Positions 23,439 to 34,793 of a stretch of 64,000 nucleotides of DNA are shown here, piece by piece. How positions within the stretch are numbered: the stretch's first letter is position 1; the number at the start of each line of letters is the position of its first letter. Made by a program: the position numbers and the translations under genes. This DNA is from Rhexocercosporidium sp. MPI-PUGE-AT-0058. Lineage: Eukaryota > Ascomycota > Leotiomycetes > Helotiales. The DNA lies in assembly GCA_020746875.1 (NCBI GenBank), contig JAGTJL010000029.1, forward strand, positions 248,001 to 312,000, read 5' to 3'. Under the pieces are notes generated by a model that was not told the DNA's origin, did no database searches, and saw only the letters and a list, made by a program, of their open reading frames with translations.

Positions 23439-25330
23439 GGCAGCCCCGATATTTGGCTTCGGGCCTGATGACAGTCTTCTAACACGAGAACCAAGCTGAA
23501 GGAGTGGCGGATGCAAACACATATGAAAATTCTAGCTCTTCAAGCAAGTAGGCTTGAATTAATTTTCTACCTTAGTACTGTACAGAATGGAGATTCTACG
23601 AGCACCTGGCATATCTCCAAACACATATGAATCTAAATATGCAACGCGGCAAATCGCCCGATGAAATGCACAGCATGTCGCTGCCGTCATGTTAACTACC
23701 TTTGAAGGGGTATTTAATGTGTTCTTCTCATACAAGAGCAGAATTTAGCGATAGTATTCCTTTTTCAGTGACGCTTCACAGGTCGCTGCATCTATTAGCG
23801 CCTTTATCATAATACATCACAAATAGGAAGTGATCGCACGTGTCGCTAGCTCTTATAGCCCCCTAAGCTCGTTCGGAATTACAAACGCCTTATTCCGACT
23901 TTCTTCCAATCTATAGTATTTCCTTTCTTTCTTATTAATATGTTACAAAAAGTTATTATTTTGAAAATAATTTCAAGAAACCTATTTTACCTCTTATTAT
24001 AACTTGTATATTTTTAAAACAAATCTTAGTAGTCCTCAATGCTTATTATTACTTGAATATTATAGTTATAAGGTTCTGTCATAAAGTGGAGTCGTTATAA
24101 CGCCTTAATATTAACAACAAGGGGTTACTTTAAGCGCTTCAGTAGTAATTTCTTGCAGCAGTTTGGACTTTTTAACAATTAATAATATTATATTACTTTT
24201 TTAAATATACTTTGAAAGCTTAATAAGGTTTATAATTTAGTTAAGAAATTATAAAAATAGAATCATTTACAAAGAAGCTAAAAAAATAACCTCAATACGT
24301 AATAACTTCATTATAAGCGCTTTAAAGACCCTCTTTACTTATATTCGTTCGATTCGAGGGAGGCTACTTTGATTCGTGTTCGTAATCTTCAAGTAATAAT
24401 CATAATGGGGTCTATATCGCCTGTCTCGCAATAGACAAGCCGGGAAGTACCGGTTTGAATTGCTTCTAAGTTAGGATTACGCCTAGATGCATGAAGCACA
24501 AAGCAGTGATCCCTTACGAAGGCATCTTATGGTGCTGACAGTTTTCTATCCTGCCCCCATATGTGACTTGCATAACGACCCCTCTGGCGAGCTATAAGCC
24601 GTTGGTACGGTGCCCCAAACTTGGCTGCGGCCTTACCTTCCTTTCAGTTTAGGATCCTTGCCCATAACCGATCCTTGTCCATAACCTCAGAGGCTTGGTA
24701 ACCTTCTCTTCGATTGAGTTTATACACACTGTGATTTCGTAAGATTCGGTGCTATGATAGCCAGCTATTTGCCCTCGAACGCCTTCCACGTCAGTGCTAT
24801 GGTCAGAAATAATTAGCACCGAACCTCAAGAAAGCGATAAAAGCAGGGTTAGAATCGAGTCTAAAGGCAACGTCGTAGATCCTCAGGCTACATGTAATGA
24901 CCAAGAAATAGGCTAGCCCAAACCACTTTAGTATGACTTGAGAAGAAACGCGAATTTTAAAGAGGTGGAAGAGTTGTTATATTAACTAGGAATGCAGAGG
25001 CTAATTACCTCTAAGAGTAAGAGCTCCGAGAGCTGGTCCGTGCGCTAACTAATCCCTTTACGTACAGCCTCATCACAACTTGGCACTGTGGCTCAACAAA
25101 CTTTAAAGAGTTTATAAGAAGGAAGCCGAAATCGAAGCGGACTGTATGATCTCTTCCTTCTCTTTCTCTATTCTACTTGAGGATTGATTAATTGATTCTT
25201 TCTTTTACGCTTGTCTTCCTTTTTCTTCTCCTTTCCTTACTTTCTTCTCTTCTCTTCTCCTCTCTTCTCACACTCAAGACAACCAACTGTGGCCAGTTCA
25301 ACTACACTACTACAGGTGAATTGAATCAGG
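23439..25330. other. Intergenic DNA containing an AT-rich RIP block
   Basis: Nothing codes here. 23900-24380 is A+T- and TpA-rich with no frames, a probable transposon relic. 25170-25280 is a long CT-rich tract of the kind found upstream of fungal genes and may be the old promoter of the pseudogene at 25565-26287. Confidence 0.45.
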
Positions 25331-25564
25331 TCAGATCATATCGTACGTATCATGATTTTTGAATTAGAACTCCTCACATTCTTTGCCATAATCATCCTCG
25401 TAAACGCCTGCTACCTTTCTAATTCCACTTTTAATTCCAATCGCCTCCCACGACTCAGGGTGGTGCTAATGCTCTTCGCTCTCAACTTAACTGTCCTCAC
25501 CCCCACCTTCAACTTTAGTCTTGGTGTCAACAGCCCCTTTGCGTTATCCATGTAATGTTACGAC

Positions 25565-26287
25565 ATGGAAATTAATAACACTAACACTACCGCTAGTACC
25601 GCTCCACACAACCAGAACCATAACTACAATTACATATAGCATCCTCAATCTGTACAATTAATATTCGCATTACTTGACATAACAATAGCCAAGCAGTTCA
25701 TGTCAGCACTCCGAGAAGACCCGGTTATTAGACACCAAGCTCGAGCGATTTACTATAGCTCTTTAGCCTTTTATGAAGAATAGCCGTTTAAGAAGATCTT
25801 AGATTTGGATTACTTCGAGAAGTTCTCAGATAGAAGTAATAATAATAGTACATCTCCATCTCACCAGCAGACTCACCAGCAGCAGCTAGGTTCTTCAAAA
25901 GCCAAACTCCAGGTTCCAATCTTATCCCGCCTCAACCCCAGCCACAGTCACAGCAGGGGCTCTCAGCCTCAACCTGAGCCTCGGCCCTCCAATCAATTCG
26001 AATCAGAATCACAACCACAACCACTAGAACTGACTCTCCCACCCTTTCACCCCGTCTTTGGAGAGCAATTCTGCAAGCTGAAGAAGATGAAGAGCCAGTG
26101 GAGGAAGTCTATGCACGCTCATCGGGCGTACATGGAGAAGTTAAGAGGAGGGAGACTGAAGGTACGAGGACACGAATTCTCAGCCCTATCGCAATTTATT
26201 TACTGGTTCATTTATCTACCTATCAAGCAAAATTTATGTCGCGATTCGTGGGGAGTTTGGGAATTGGTAATTGGGGGCCTCCCGTGA
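25565..26287 (+). pseudogene. 240-codon gene of unknown family interrupted by two amber codons
   Basis: One frame runs from ATG 25565 to TGA 26285-26287 and is open except for TAG at 25649-25651 (after NHNYNYI) and TAG at 25784-25786 (after SLAFYEE). Both are single C-to-T steps from CAG, and glutamine suits the Gln-rich surroundings. The protein has an Asn/Thr-rich start, a likely helical segment (LIFALLDITIAKQFMSAL, then IRHQARAIYYSSLAFYEE), a low-complexity Gln/Ser/Pro/His middle and a basic C-terminal helix (FCKLKKMKSQWRKSMHAHRA). I do not recognise it. A 68-codon frame just upstream (25352-25555) may be a leader or chance. RIP damage is the simplest reading; stop-codon editing is an alternative. 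Confidence 0.5.
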
Positions 26288-26879
26288 CGCGTTTATTGTG
26301 CTGCTTTTAATTGGCATCGAGCCACTTCCTCAATTGAGTCAGGGATATCGATCACAGGGAGGCGTCATTCAAATGTCTCTCAGCTAAAAATCACTGCCAT
26401 CACCAAGTGCAGATCGTTTCCCCAAGACACAAAACAGTATTGGCAGCCACACGAACGCGCCAATCAGAAAAAGTGCCGCAGGGTGGCGAAGTACATTTAA
26501 TATTCTAGAAATCCAGGATTATTCATTTGTCTTACAGGATCGAAGTGCGGGGTTCAGTGAGCCTCGCGCTACATACTACCACTCAGGGTTTAGACGATTC
26601 AGGGGGCACGTAGCGATGCGGCGATGCCTTGTCACATGGGGATAACTATCCGCTACTCAGCCTCGTTGATCTTGTTCTCGGGGAAATGATAGTGCGGGCA
26701 TTGGTTTTTGATATGAGGTTGGTGAGAGCTTAGCCAATCGGATGGATTTAGAGTAACATAGCCATTGTAAGTACTACTGTGAGTCTGTGGCACGAGATCC
26801 CATGCGGCAGTGATACGTGATTTCGTGCGGTACGATATATGCGGTGAAATTAGTGGCCAGGGATGGAGATCTCGACATG
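26288..26879. other. Intergenic DNA upstream of the peptidase gene
   Basis: GC-balanced, no coding signal. It contains the promoter of the peptidase gene at its right end. Confidence 0.4.
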
Positions 26880-26887
26880 TATATAAG
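26880..26887 (+). promoter_or_regulatory. TATA box of the peptidase gene
   Basis: TATATAAG lies 79 bp before the ATG at 26966, in a normal position for a fungal core promoter. Confidence 0.55.
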
Positions 26888-26965
26888 GGTTTAATCTCCT
26901 GTCCAAGGTCGAGGTTGAGAAGGTCATCTTTCATTCCTTGTGAAGTGAGATCAAACTTAGCCAAG

Positions 26966-29004
26966 ATGTTCATTGCTAAACTCTTCCTTGTTGCCGCCTT
27001 GTCGAGCTCAGTATTGGCATCTCCTATAACCCCTCGAAACTCAATTAAACAATGGGAGTTTTCAGGGGTTGGTCACCACTTCCTTCCACATCCTGGGCCA
27101 ATTACTCCGGAAACTCGGCTGACAATCCTACTTAGATTCCTCCCTCCAAGGACCTCGTTTGGTACCCTTGCAATGGGGATTTCTTTTGTGCAATGCTTGA
27201 TGTAAGATTCTTCCAACCAAGAGAAGTTAAGCCCTCCCCAGAACCTCAATTGACCGAAACAGGTACCACTAGACTACCTCAAACCCAAATTGGGGAGAGC
27301 TTATATCCCACTCGCCAAATACCCCGCAACAACAATGCCATACAAAGGAATGGCACTGACCAACCCTGGAGGACCCGGTGTTTCCGGTGTCCAATTCCTC
27401 GAAGGGTACGCCACTCGGCTTCTCGTCCCCGTCATTGGTTCAAACTACGATGTCGTATCCTGGGATCCTCGAGGAGTGAATAACAGCATCCCGCTCGCAG
27501 ACTGCAAACTCTCCTCAAATCTGACGGGTAGTAGCACCGCACCGCAACTTTTGCGTCGCGAACTAGATAAACTTGATGGTCCGGTTTTAAGTCAAGATGT
27601 TTTCGAGGAATACTATGCTCAAACTCAAGAGGTCGCAGAAGGATGCGGTGCCGCGATTGGAGGACCGTTAGATGCAGGACCGCATATGACCACGGCTACT
27701 GTTGCACGGGATATGATATCCATCATCGATGCCTTCCAGAAAAGCCACGAAGGGAAGAAATGCGGCGATCGCGGACTTCTCAACTATTGGGGATTTAGCT
27801 ACGGAGCATTTCTGGGGCAAACATTCGCATCTATGTTCCCCCACCGAGTCGGGAAGGTAGTTCTAGACGGCGTAGTCGATGCCGATGAATGGATCAAATA
27901 CACAGGCCGCAACCTCATCAACGATGCCGACGCAACTTTCTCCACATTCTTTCTATATTGCCATCTCGCCGGTCCCTCCGCTTGTGCATTTTACAAAGGC
28001 ACCACCCCCCACGACATCTTCCTCCGTTTCGAGAATATCGTCACGCAACTGGACCCGGTCGTAGCTTACGCAAATAATTGGACCAACGCAACAGCAATCG
28101 AACTCCTCCTCCTCAGCATGAAAAGCATCCTCTTCTCCAACTCCTACGAGCCGATCTTCACCTTTCCATCCATCGCATACGGACTCGTAGCCGTTGAATC
28201 CGTTCTCCCGGATTTAACGCTCGAAAAACTCGATATACTGGAAAAGAAACTCGGATTGAATACTACGGCTAGTGTGTCGGATGAGATATTGTGGGGAGAG
28301 GCGACTACGTGCTCGGATGTGGGGGATGTGGTTAAGGGGAATTCGTTGGAGAGTTTTCAAGGCAAGATAGAGGAATTTGAACAAGTGAGTTTTTTGGCGG
28401 GGGAGAGTAGGGTGGTGGGTTCTTTTCCTTGTGTGTTTTGGAATATTACTAGTGATGATCGATTTACGGGTTTGTTCTCCCCCTCCCTTTAATTTCGTGA
28501 GTTGCGAGTTGTGGGGGTAAGGAGTGTGTGCTGATTTTGACTGCGGATAGGACCGTTTGGCGGCAAAACGAAGAATCCGATTCTTTTCGTCAGCAACACC
28601 CTAGATCCAATTACGCCGATCTATAAGTTCGTCTCCCTCCTCTACTTTTCCTTTTCCCCCTTTCCTTGATCTCACTAACCCACTCCCAGTGGCAAGAAAG
28701 GCACCAGAATCTTTAAAGACTCACAGCTTCTTACTATTGAAGGAACGGGTGTAAGTTCTCCTTCCTACACCCATCTCCCGTGATGTGAATACTGAGATCA
28801 CCAAAGCATAGCTCCATAGCCCCGCAGAACAAATGCTCGTACGCCAAATTAAATACATTTTTCCAAGAGGGGAAATTGCCGGGGAAGGATAATTATTGTA
28901 AGTTGGAGGCCGGGCCGTGGAACATTACAGTTGAGGGACCGTTGGAGAGGAGAGGAGATTTGGAGAGGGTGAAGAGGGGTTTGTTAGGGTTGAAGCGGGT
29001 GTAG
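26966..29004 (+). CDS. Secreted S33-family serine peptidase with TAP-like C-terminal domain
   Basis: Predicted secreted exopeptidase of the tripeptidyl-aminopeptidase-like alpha/beta-hydrolase family, 569 residues. Exons: 26966-27067, 27136-27201, 27263-28469, 28551-28626, 28690-28750, 28807-29004. Residues 1-19 (MFIAKLFLVAALSSSVLAS) are a signal peptide. VPLDY, TNPGGPGVSG and SWDPRGVN are the standard N-terminal motifs (oxyanion region). The nucleophile elbow is YWGFSYGAFLG (Ser235), the acid is in NTLDPITP (Asp477) and the histidine is in GTGHSS (His505), so the triad is complete. Several N-x-S/T sites are present. The first donor is weak (GTTGGT) but is the only one that keeps phase with the conserved WYPCNGDFFCAMLD exon. 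The gene is intact and unaffected by RIP. Confidence 0.95.
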
Positions 29005-29078
29005 TTTCGTTGGGTTGGCTATTTTATTTACGCACTGCAAAGAATTGATAGTCAAGTTAGTTTTCTTTTCAGTGTGAT

Positions 29079-29084
29079 AATAAA
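29079..29084 (+). terminator. Poly(A) signal of the peptidase gene
   Basis: AATAAA lies 75 nt after the TAG stop codon, a plausible 3'-end signal. Confidence 0.4.
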
Positions 29085-29164
29085 TTAATGGGATACGTTA
29101 GTAAATCCAACATCCTATCTTGTCAGGCTCTTTGATATGCGTATTCTTAGCCCTTATAAATAAT

Positions 29165-31510
29165 AGACAGATGGCTTACCGGAACGTGAGCCTCTAAGGA
29201 CAATATTGCATGAATCCCTTCTGAGGTCTTGCTCATCCACCTAAGCGCTTCAAGCCAGTGTAATAGATGAGCCTGCAGAAATTGGTGAGTTTCCTCATCG
29301 TGAACCTAAGAGCCACTCCATTGCAGATGATGGACCCAGTGAAGGCATGCATATTGAACTTCGGGCGGAAGACATCTGTCAACCCAACTGCCCTCAACTT
29401 GGCTTGACTCCCAGGAGCTTGCAATTCGCACACATCCTTGTTGAGTGTCTGGGACATTAACTGTATGCAGTTATCAGCCAGCGTATGATGTGCTTGCTTT
29501 TCGCCTACCTAGAAGTTTGGATCGTTGCACCTATCTTCGTTGAGGAGAAATTCGCGAGATGAAGGGTGGTGGAGGCGGATAGGGCAAGTTGGATCCTTTG
29601 GGATATGTAGGACAGAGTCCAGGTCTAACAGGGCCAGGTTGACATCCTCTTTCGTGACATAGAGCATCTTACTTAATGAATGTACAGGAAGGGGCGAAAA
29701 AAAGAATAACTGCACTTCCAAGGACCTGTCGTGTTATTTGATACGATATTCTCTTTTCCTCGGCCGTGTATTCTGGATTAATAGATTGCTAGAGGACAGT
29801 ACTGTAGATCTCGTCGAGGCGCTTCTCCGGCCCTATAGAAGTGCTACCACCACTGTGAAGGATCGTATCGAGCCGTTTCGCTGCATATATTTTCCCCTCA
29901 CGAATATATCGACAGGCAGTCGTAGCCTAGATAAACAGTTTACTCGCATTATAGACCATCTATATAACGATTTCCTTGCCTGATCAGTCGTCGTAAAGCC
30001 CGAGTTCCTATCCAATTAGTCCTAGATTTTATTCTAGGACGAGAAAGATATCGTAGTCAACAATCGCTGGCGATATGCTATGGAGAACAAACTCCTAATG
30101 CTCCGTGTTTGGTATCTGACCGAGCCTATATCAGACTAGAATCTCAGGTCTGCTTGTGAGAAAAATTTGTACTCGGACCTCCTGTGACGTTCGCGCTTCA
30201 GCTAGGAGATGCAAGATCGTCCAGATATTATTATCGCCGTCATACTCGTCGAGCGTATCAATAACGACGACGTATGATGAACAGCAATTATTGCCATCCA
30301 ATTTCGATAAGGGACGGAGGATGAGCTATTACCATTGGTCCCATAGAGACAGTTAGCAATATCGCTATTTTCTGTAACAGCGTCGCAAATGTAATTAAGT
30401 AAGGGGAAAATTAATGTTCGCTAGCTGTCTAGTAATACTTGTGAAGAACTTGCCAGCATAACTATTTCCACCGCCTGTCTCGAAAGAAGATGCTAGCTCC
30501 GAGCGACGTCTCCTCGAAGCATCTGCGGTCGATAGTACGGGCGATTGTCGACTTCCCGGTGCCGGCTAAGCCGTTCATCCAAAAGATATAACGGCCACCT
30601 TTGGTATGTATTAAATGGAGCCTCTAAAGCGTAGGGTCTTTATCGAGTTGTCTGGTCACAAGCAACTGGTTAGCATCCTGTGATCTTGGATGAAGAAGGT
30701 TCTATCTTAACTATTATGTGTAAATGCTTCGGGAGATAGGAGGACGTGACGGGAGGTAGCGGCGGACGACTGGAAGGGGAAAGCCGTCGATCGTTTATCG
30801 TAATTTGACGTACCTTTTGAGATAGTCGGTAGCTCAGCGAGCCGATATTTCCATTCGCGGTTCAGCTTATAGAATGCGTTCTCCATCCCCTCGCTATAAA
30901 TAACTGGCATCGAGATGTCGAAGATGCCTAGCGGGGAATAAGCCTTCTCCTCTTCACGCTTAGTCTCCCGAAGCTGTGCCTATGATATTTGCTAGTCGAA
31001 GTTAAATTCAAAAAGGGGACTACTTTAAAGAGCGAAAACCGGAATCCCTGTCATCTCGTGAAGCTACCCCTCTACTGATTTCTTGTCACCGAGTCGAAGC
31101 CGTTCGAGCAGAAGGACTTGACCGACGGCGGCGCGATAAGCTCTTGAAGTTTCCAACCACGGATAAGCCATCGACTATTCTTAAAAGCTGCCTCCTATAG
31201 CTGTAATGACAAGTCGATTTAATTATTTGTCGAAACATCTGTCAGATATACGTTGCATTTTGCCGCTTCGCGATATCAGTGAAACATAGATTTAATTAAT
31301 AGCTTCCGAATGCCTCTTATCTCTCGATTTGTTGATAGAGTAAGTATCTACCTAGAAGTTGTGTAAGTTATCAAGTCTAGCTTATCTTCCGTAGAACTAA
31401 ATCTTCTCGTATCTAACCTTATTCTTCCTAGTTCCATCTATTAGATCTCTGTATGTGACTTCTTCTGTATCTGCCCTTTATGTATGTGAAAGGATAGCAT
31501 AACTTTCCAT
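29165..31510 (-). pseudogene. Decayed HET-NACHT NLR (heterokaryon-incompatibility type)
   Basis: The start is ATG at 31510 (MESYAILSHT, then a stop, then TEEVTYRDLIDGT), the canonical opening of a HET domain. It continues with RYEKI, VDTYSINKS, AAKCNVYLTDVS, FKNSRWLIRGWKLQEL (31190-31145), LHEMTGIPVFAL and AYSPLGIFDISMPVIYSEGM (about 30940-30880). The NACHT NTPase follows: Walker [17 protein letters not shown] (30585-30540) and Walker B VVVIDTLDEYDGD (30268-30230), then IFLTSRPEI. Next comes the usual helical segment (KMLYVTKEDVNLALLDLD, CPIRLHHPS, REFLLNEDRCNDPNF) to about 29165; WD40 repeats are absent. More than ten stop codons and several frameshifts interrupt it, and stops replacing Trp, Arg and Gln codons fit RIP on both strands. 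The architecture is that of Podospora het-E/het-D-like allorecognition receptors. It is non-functional. Confidence 0.92.
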
Positions 31511-31540
31511 ACTGCTCTGCCTACCCTCTTATTCCGCCCG

Positions 31541-31549
31541 CCTTTTATA
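31541..31549 (-). promoter_or_regulatory. TATA box of the HET-NACHT pseudogene
   Basis: The minus strand reads TATAAAAGG 31 bp upstream of the ATG at 31510. It survives at the edge of the AT-rich block. Confidence 0.45.
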
Positions 31550-32088
31550 CTAAAAATCGCGATTTTAAGGTATTAATATCTTTATAACTAATTAATAAAA
31601 AATTTTAATTTTTTAATATTAGTACTTATTAGCTCTTCTTAGGTAACCTTGCAAATGCAATTATAATTTAAATTATAAATTACTAAGTAATATTAGATTT
31701 AAGTTTTTATATATAAATAACACCAAAGTTCACTTAACTAATAACTTTCTTAATAATTAATATAATTTTATAAAACTTGAATTAAGTAAAGGTTATATAA
31801 GAATCTTTAATTATAAAGGATTTCAAAGTAATTAATTTCTCTTATATAAATTATTTATATAGTGTTTTATACTTGATTTAATTATAAAAGTACTATCAAC
31901 AGAATTAACTTAAAACTTAAGGATCTTAAATTATAATTTTTAAGGTTTTATATATTAATAATTATAGAAGTTATTAAGAAAATAAGAAATATTAAATTTA
32001 TATAAGAGAGATTTCTTAGACTTTTATATACTTGGTTTATAATATTACGTAATACAAAATAAATGTCTTTATAAAATATAAAATTTCT
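31550..32088. repeat. AT-rich RIP block
   Basis: About 540 bp of A+T- and TpA-dominated DNA without frames, immediately upstream of the HET-NACHT relic. It is presumably a ruined transposon. Confidence 0.6.
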
Positions 32089-32852
32089 TACATCAGTAAA
32101 AAAATTCACGGACACCGAGAATCGAATCGGCCATTTTCGTTATTTTCGTTAAAAGGCCGCTTTTAACGCTTAAAGCCGCTTTTTTAAATTTTAATCGGTC
32201 GCTGGTATTAAAAGCGCTAGTTTATTTTAATAAACGCTAAGCTTAATTAAGTAATTTTTATAAATATAATTTAAACGTTAAAATATTATAATTTTAAAAA
32301 GAAAATATCTTAGCGTTTTTAACTAATCGAATCCGGTTATATTAGCGTTAGTTTTAAGTCTCGCTTATATTTCGTCGGGCACGTCCTAAAACCTAGTCTC
32401 GCTAAAGCTCTTACGCTATGAATATTTACGCTAAAAAATTATAATAAGAAAATCGTTCGTTTTAAGTAAATTATATGCGCACGCTAGCCGGCCCTAACCC
32501 TAATCGGGCATTATAAGAGGTATATTTTTAACTATTATTCTATTATTAATATTATTAATATATTATTAGTATATTATTAATATTATTAGTATATTATTAA
32601 TATTATTAGTATATTATTAATACTTTTACTGACCTTATTTATATATTAAATAAAACAAATATTATAGCCCCATTTTTAAAGGTGGGGCTATAATGCGCTA
32701 GCCTATTTCGGCGCTTTCGGCGCGCTTTTAATTTATTATAATGAGAAACTGTCCCTAAAATTTTCGATATGTAACTTTGGCTCTAAAAGCGCCAGAATAG
32801 CGCCTCTGGCGCAGTTGGCGGACGTCCGCCTCTCGATTTTTTTGCAGATGTA
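32089..32852. mobile_element. Possible 0.76-kb non-autonomous TIR element
   Basis: TACATCAGTAAAAAAAT at the left and its inverted counterpart (TACATCTGCAAAAAAAT on the minus strand) at the right bound the segment; two of the three differences are compatible with simple transitions. The interior mixes AT-rich DNA with GC-rich motifs (GGCCGCTTTT, GGCGCTTT) near both ends. No clear target duplication is visible. The assignment is weak because poly-A tracts inflate chance matches. Confidence 0.35.
32561..32620. repeat. 20-bp tandem repeat, three exact copies
   Basis: TATTATTAGTATATTATTAA is repeated three times head to tail, with a degenerate copy before it at 32541-32560. It lies inside the candidate TIR element. 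Confidence 0.85.
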
Positions 32853-34105
32853 CAAAGAATATTGTAATTCTTTAGCTTCAGTTTATTCTATTAATAAATA
32901 ATAAAATTATTAATTATTAAAAGTAGTGAGTTTTAATATAAAAAAGGTGGCGGAATGGTAGGGTGGGACGTTATTTGAGAATCTCGCCGCGAATAAAGTC
33001 CTTGGTCAGGCTGAGCTCGCTATCCTTATTATATTATAGTAGGCGCATTACTTAGGCAGGATATAAGAGGATCTCCGAACGAAATAATGTCGGTGAATAG
33101 TTCTCGTAGGGTCGATGTGTATGCCTTTGTTGAATTAGGAGTACAGGTTACGTCGAGGTATTGCTTATACAGCTCAGCTGGACGACAACCTCGCGGCATA
33201 GTGTCGTCTTGCATTATCACTTCCAGCACGCTAGCTAGCTAATCGCGGCCAGCTATTTTAGAAGATCGTGGCGGCTGTCTGGCTATTTCGAGCGAGCTAT
33301 GTACCGTCTTTCTATATGTGAGAAATAAGCTTTTAGTTTTCGGCTTTTATATTTTCGCTTAAATTATGAAAGGGATTATAAGAAAGACTACGAGAGAGAC
33401 TATAGGAGAGGAAAATTCTTAGAAAAAGAAAAAGAAATCAGAAATCAGAAAAGAAAGAAAAGAAGAAATCGTTTTTACATATTCTTTCAAATTTCCCGGA
33501 CTCTAACTTCTTTTTTATTTTATATATCTTACTTTTGTTTTTATATACACCTCGTTTTATGGAATAAACCTCTTAGCAAAAAAATCTACTCCTCTTTAGC
33601 GTATAAGCTGTCTTTCATAAGGTCTTATGCGCTATAGCTATAAGACACATCGAATAATTACCTCGAGGAGTGCTTTTCTAGGGCAAGCCTTAGAGATGAA
33701 GTTCTTAAAGCTAAAGAGGAAGAATCAGAAGGGAAGATGTGGGCGTAAATACTCCCAAACTATCGAAATAGGACCTGGTCAGACGCAATGTGTGAAAACT
33801 CGGAATGTTATGATCATCCACCAGGTATGTCTGACCTTTGTTCGGCTTGGATAGCTCCGTGTTGAGATGATTTATAGATGTTCATGACCAGTCGTGGGAT
33901 AAGCGAGCTCTGAACCCGTTCGAGTCAAGTACAAATGGCATCTACCGACTCATATACTACCGAGCACGTCAGCTGGGCCATCTTGTGCCGGGAAACGTCA
34001 TAATATCCTCTCACAAATTCAATGCTTATTTTGGACTACGACTTAAAGCTATTCTTTTACTTGCATAAATTTCGAGACATGCTCAAGGCGCGCTTATAAA
34101 ACTGC
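32853..34105. other. Mixed AT-rich and GC-balanced DNA, no gene recognised
   Basis: The minus-strand frame 33229-33029 (VIMQDDTMPRGCRPAELYKQ) reads like protein but is only about 66 codons, ends in adjacent stops and has no family I know; it may be a relic. 33340-33480 is purine-rich. 33627-33854 is an unsupported plus frame. Confidence 0.35.
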
Positions 34106-34107
34106 GG

Positions 34108-34600
34108 GTTGCTTTTGGCGTTTCAAGAACTTGAGGAACTGGATGTGGCAGAGGGCGGCTGCTGCTGAGCCTGAGCCTGAGCCTGAACTGGCGGTGGGGA
34201 AAGTGCTTGGGAAAGGAGGGTTCGATGAAGCATTGAGCTTGGTCTTGGTCTTAGACTTAAAGATTGGAGCAGCGGTGGCGGTGGTGGGCTTGTTCTTGCT
34301 CTTGACAGTCGCTAGCTTGATGGTTTTGTATACACCGTAAATGTTGAAAGAGGCACAAGCATAGTTGAGGTTGAGTGTAGAAGGGTTTGAGGTCGAAAGA
34401 ACGGCTGAGGTAGTGGTGGTAGGGATGCAAACGACGTGTTCAGTGGGATACCAGAGCCAGACCTGTGATCAGTAACACTTAACTAGTCAGTTGTTAGATG
34501 TTGTTATTATGAAAAACGATCGGTGCCTTGAAGAAGAAAGTTTTCACATACCTGACACGTCCTACCTTATAACTGTACATCATCGTATCTAGCGGCAATA
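34108..34600 (-). CDS. Hypothetical protein, uncertain gene model
   Basis: The minus strand is open from about 34463 to TAA near 34098, reading VWLWYPTEHVVCIPTTTTSA, YACASFNIYGVYKTIKLATV, a Lys/Thr-rich stretch and a Ser/Gly/Ala tail. Upstream, MMYSYKVGRV (about 34580-34550) could be a first exon, with donor GTATGT and acceptor CACAG, but the phase of that junction does not match this frame. Both reading phases of the second exon are open for over 45 codons. I cannot identify it, and it may be a pseudogene. Confidence 0.3.
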
Positions 34601-34678
34601 CCTTAACACTCTTCTTCTCCCGGCCTCGTTGTCCCGATTTCCTTATTCAAGCCTTTTCAGCTTCTGCTTCATTATTAT

Positions 34679-34691
34679 CATTATCATTATC

Positions 34692-34728
<37 letters not shown>

Positions 34729-34745
34729 GCAGCAGCAGCAGTCTT
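34679..34745. repeat. Compound trinucleotide microsatellite
   Basis: ATT/ATC repeats lead into about eleven CAA units, then CAG units and CTT units. It lies 50 bp left of the Tc1/mariner element. Confidence 0.95.
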
Positions 34746-34793
34746 CTTCTTCTCTAATACAATACCTTCGTAAGTTCTCGCCAATTTATTATA

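Noticed and set aside
24410..24475. tRNA-like T-arm (CCGGTTTGAATTGC)
   Set aside because: No acceptor stem pairs across the segment and the anticodon arm is absent. I found no convincing tRNA or rRNA gene in the window.
32541..32620. Tandem 20-bp repeats as a CRISPR-like array
   Set aside because: Units are contiguous without spacers, and the genome is fungal.
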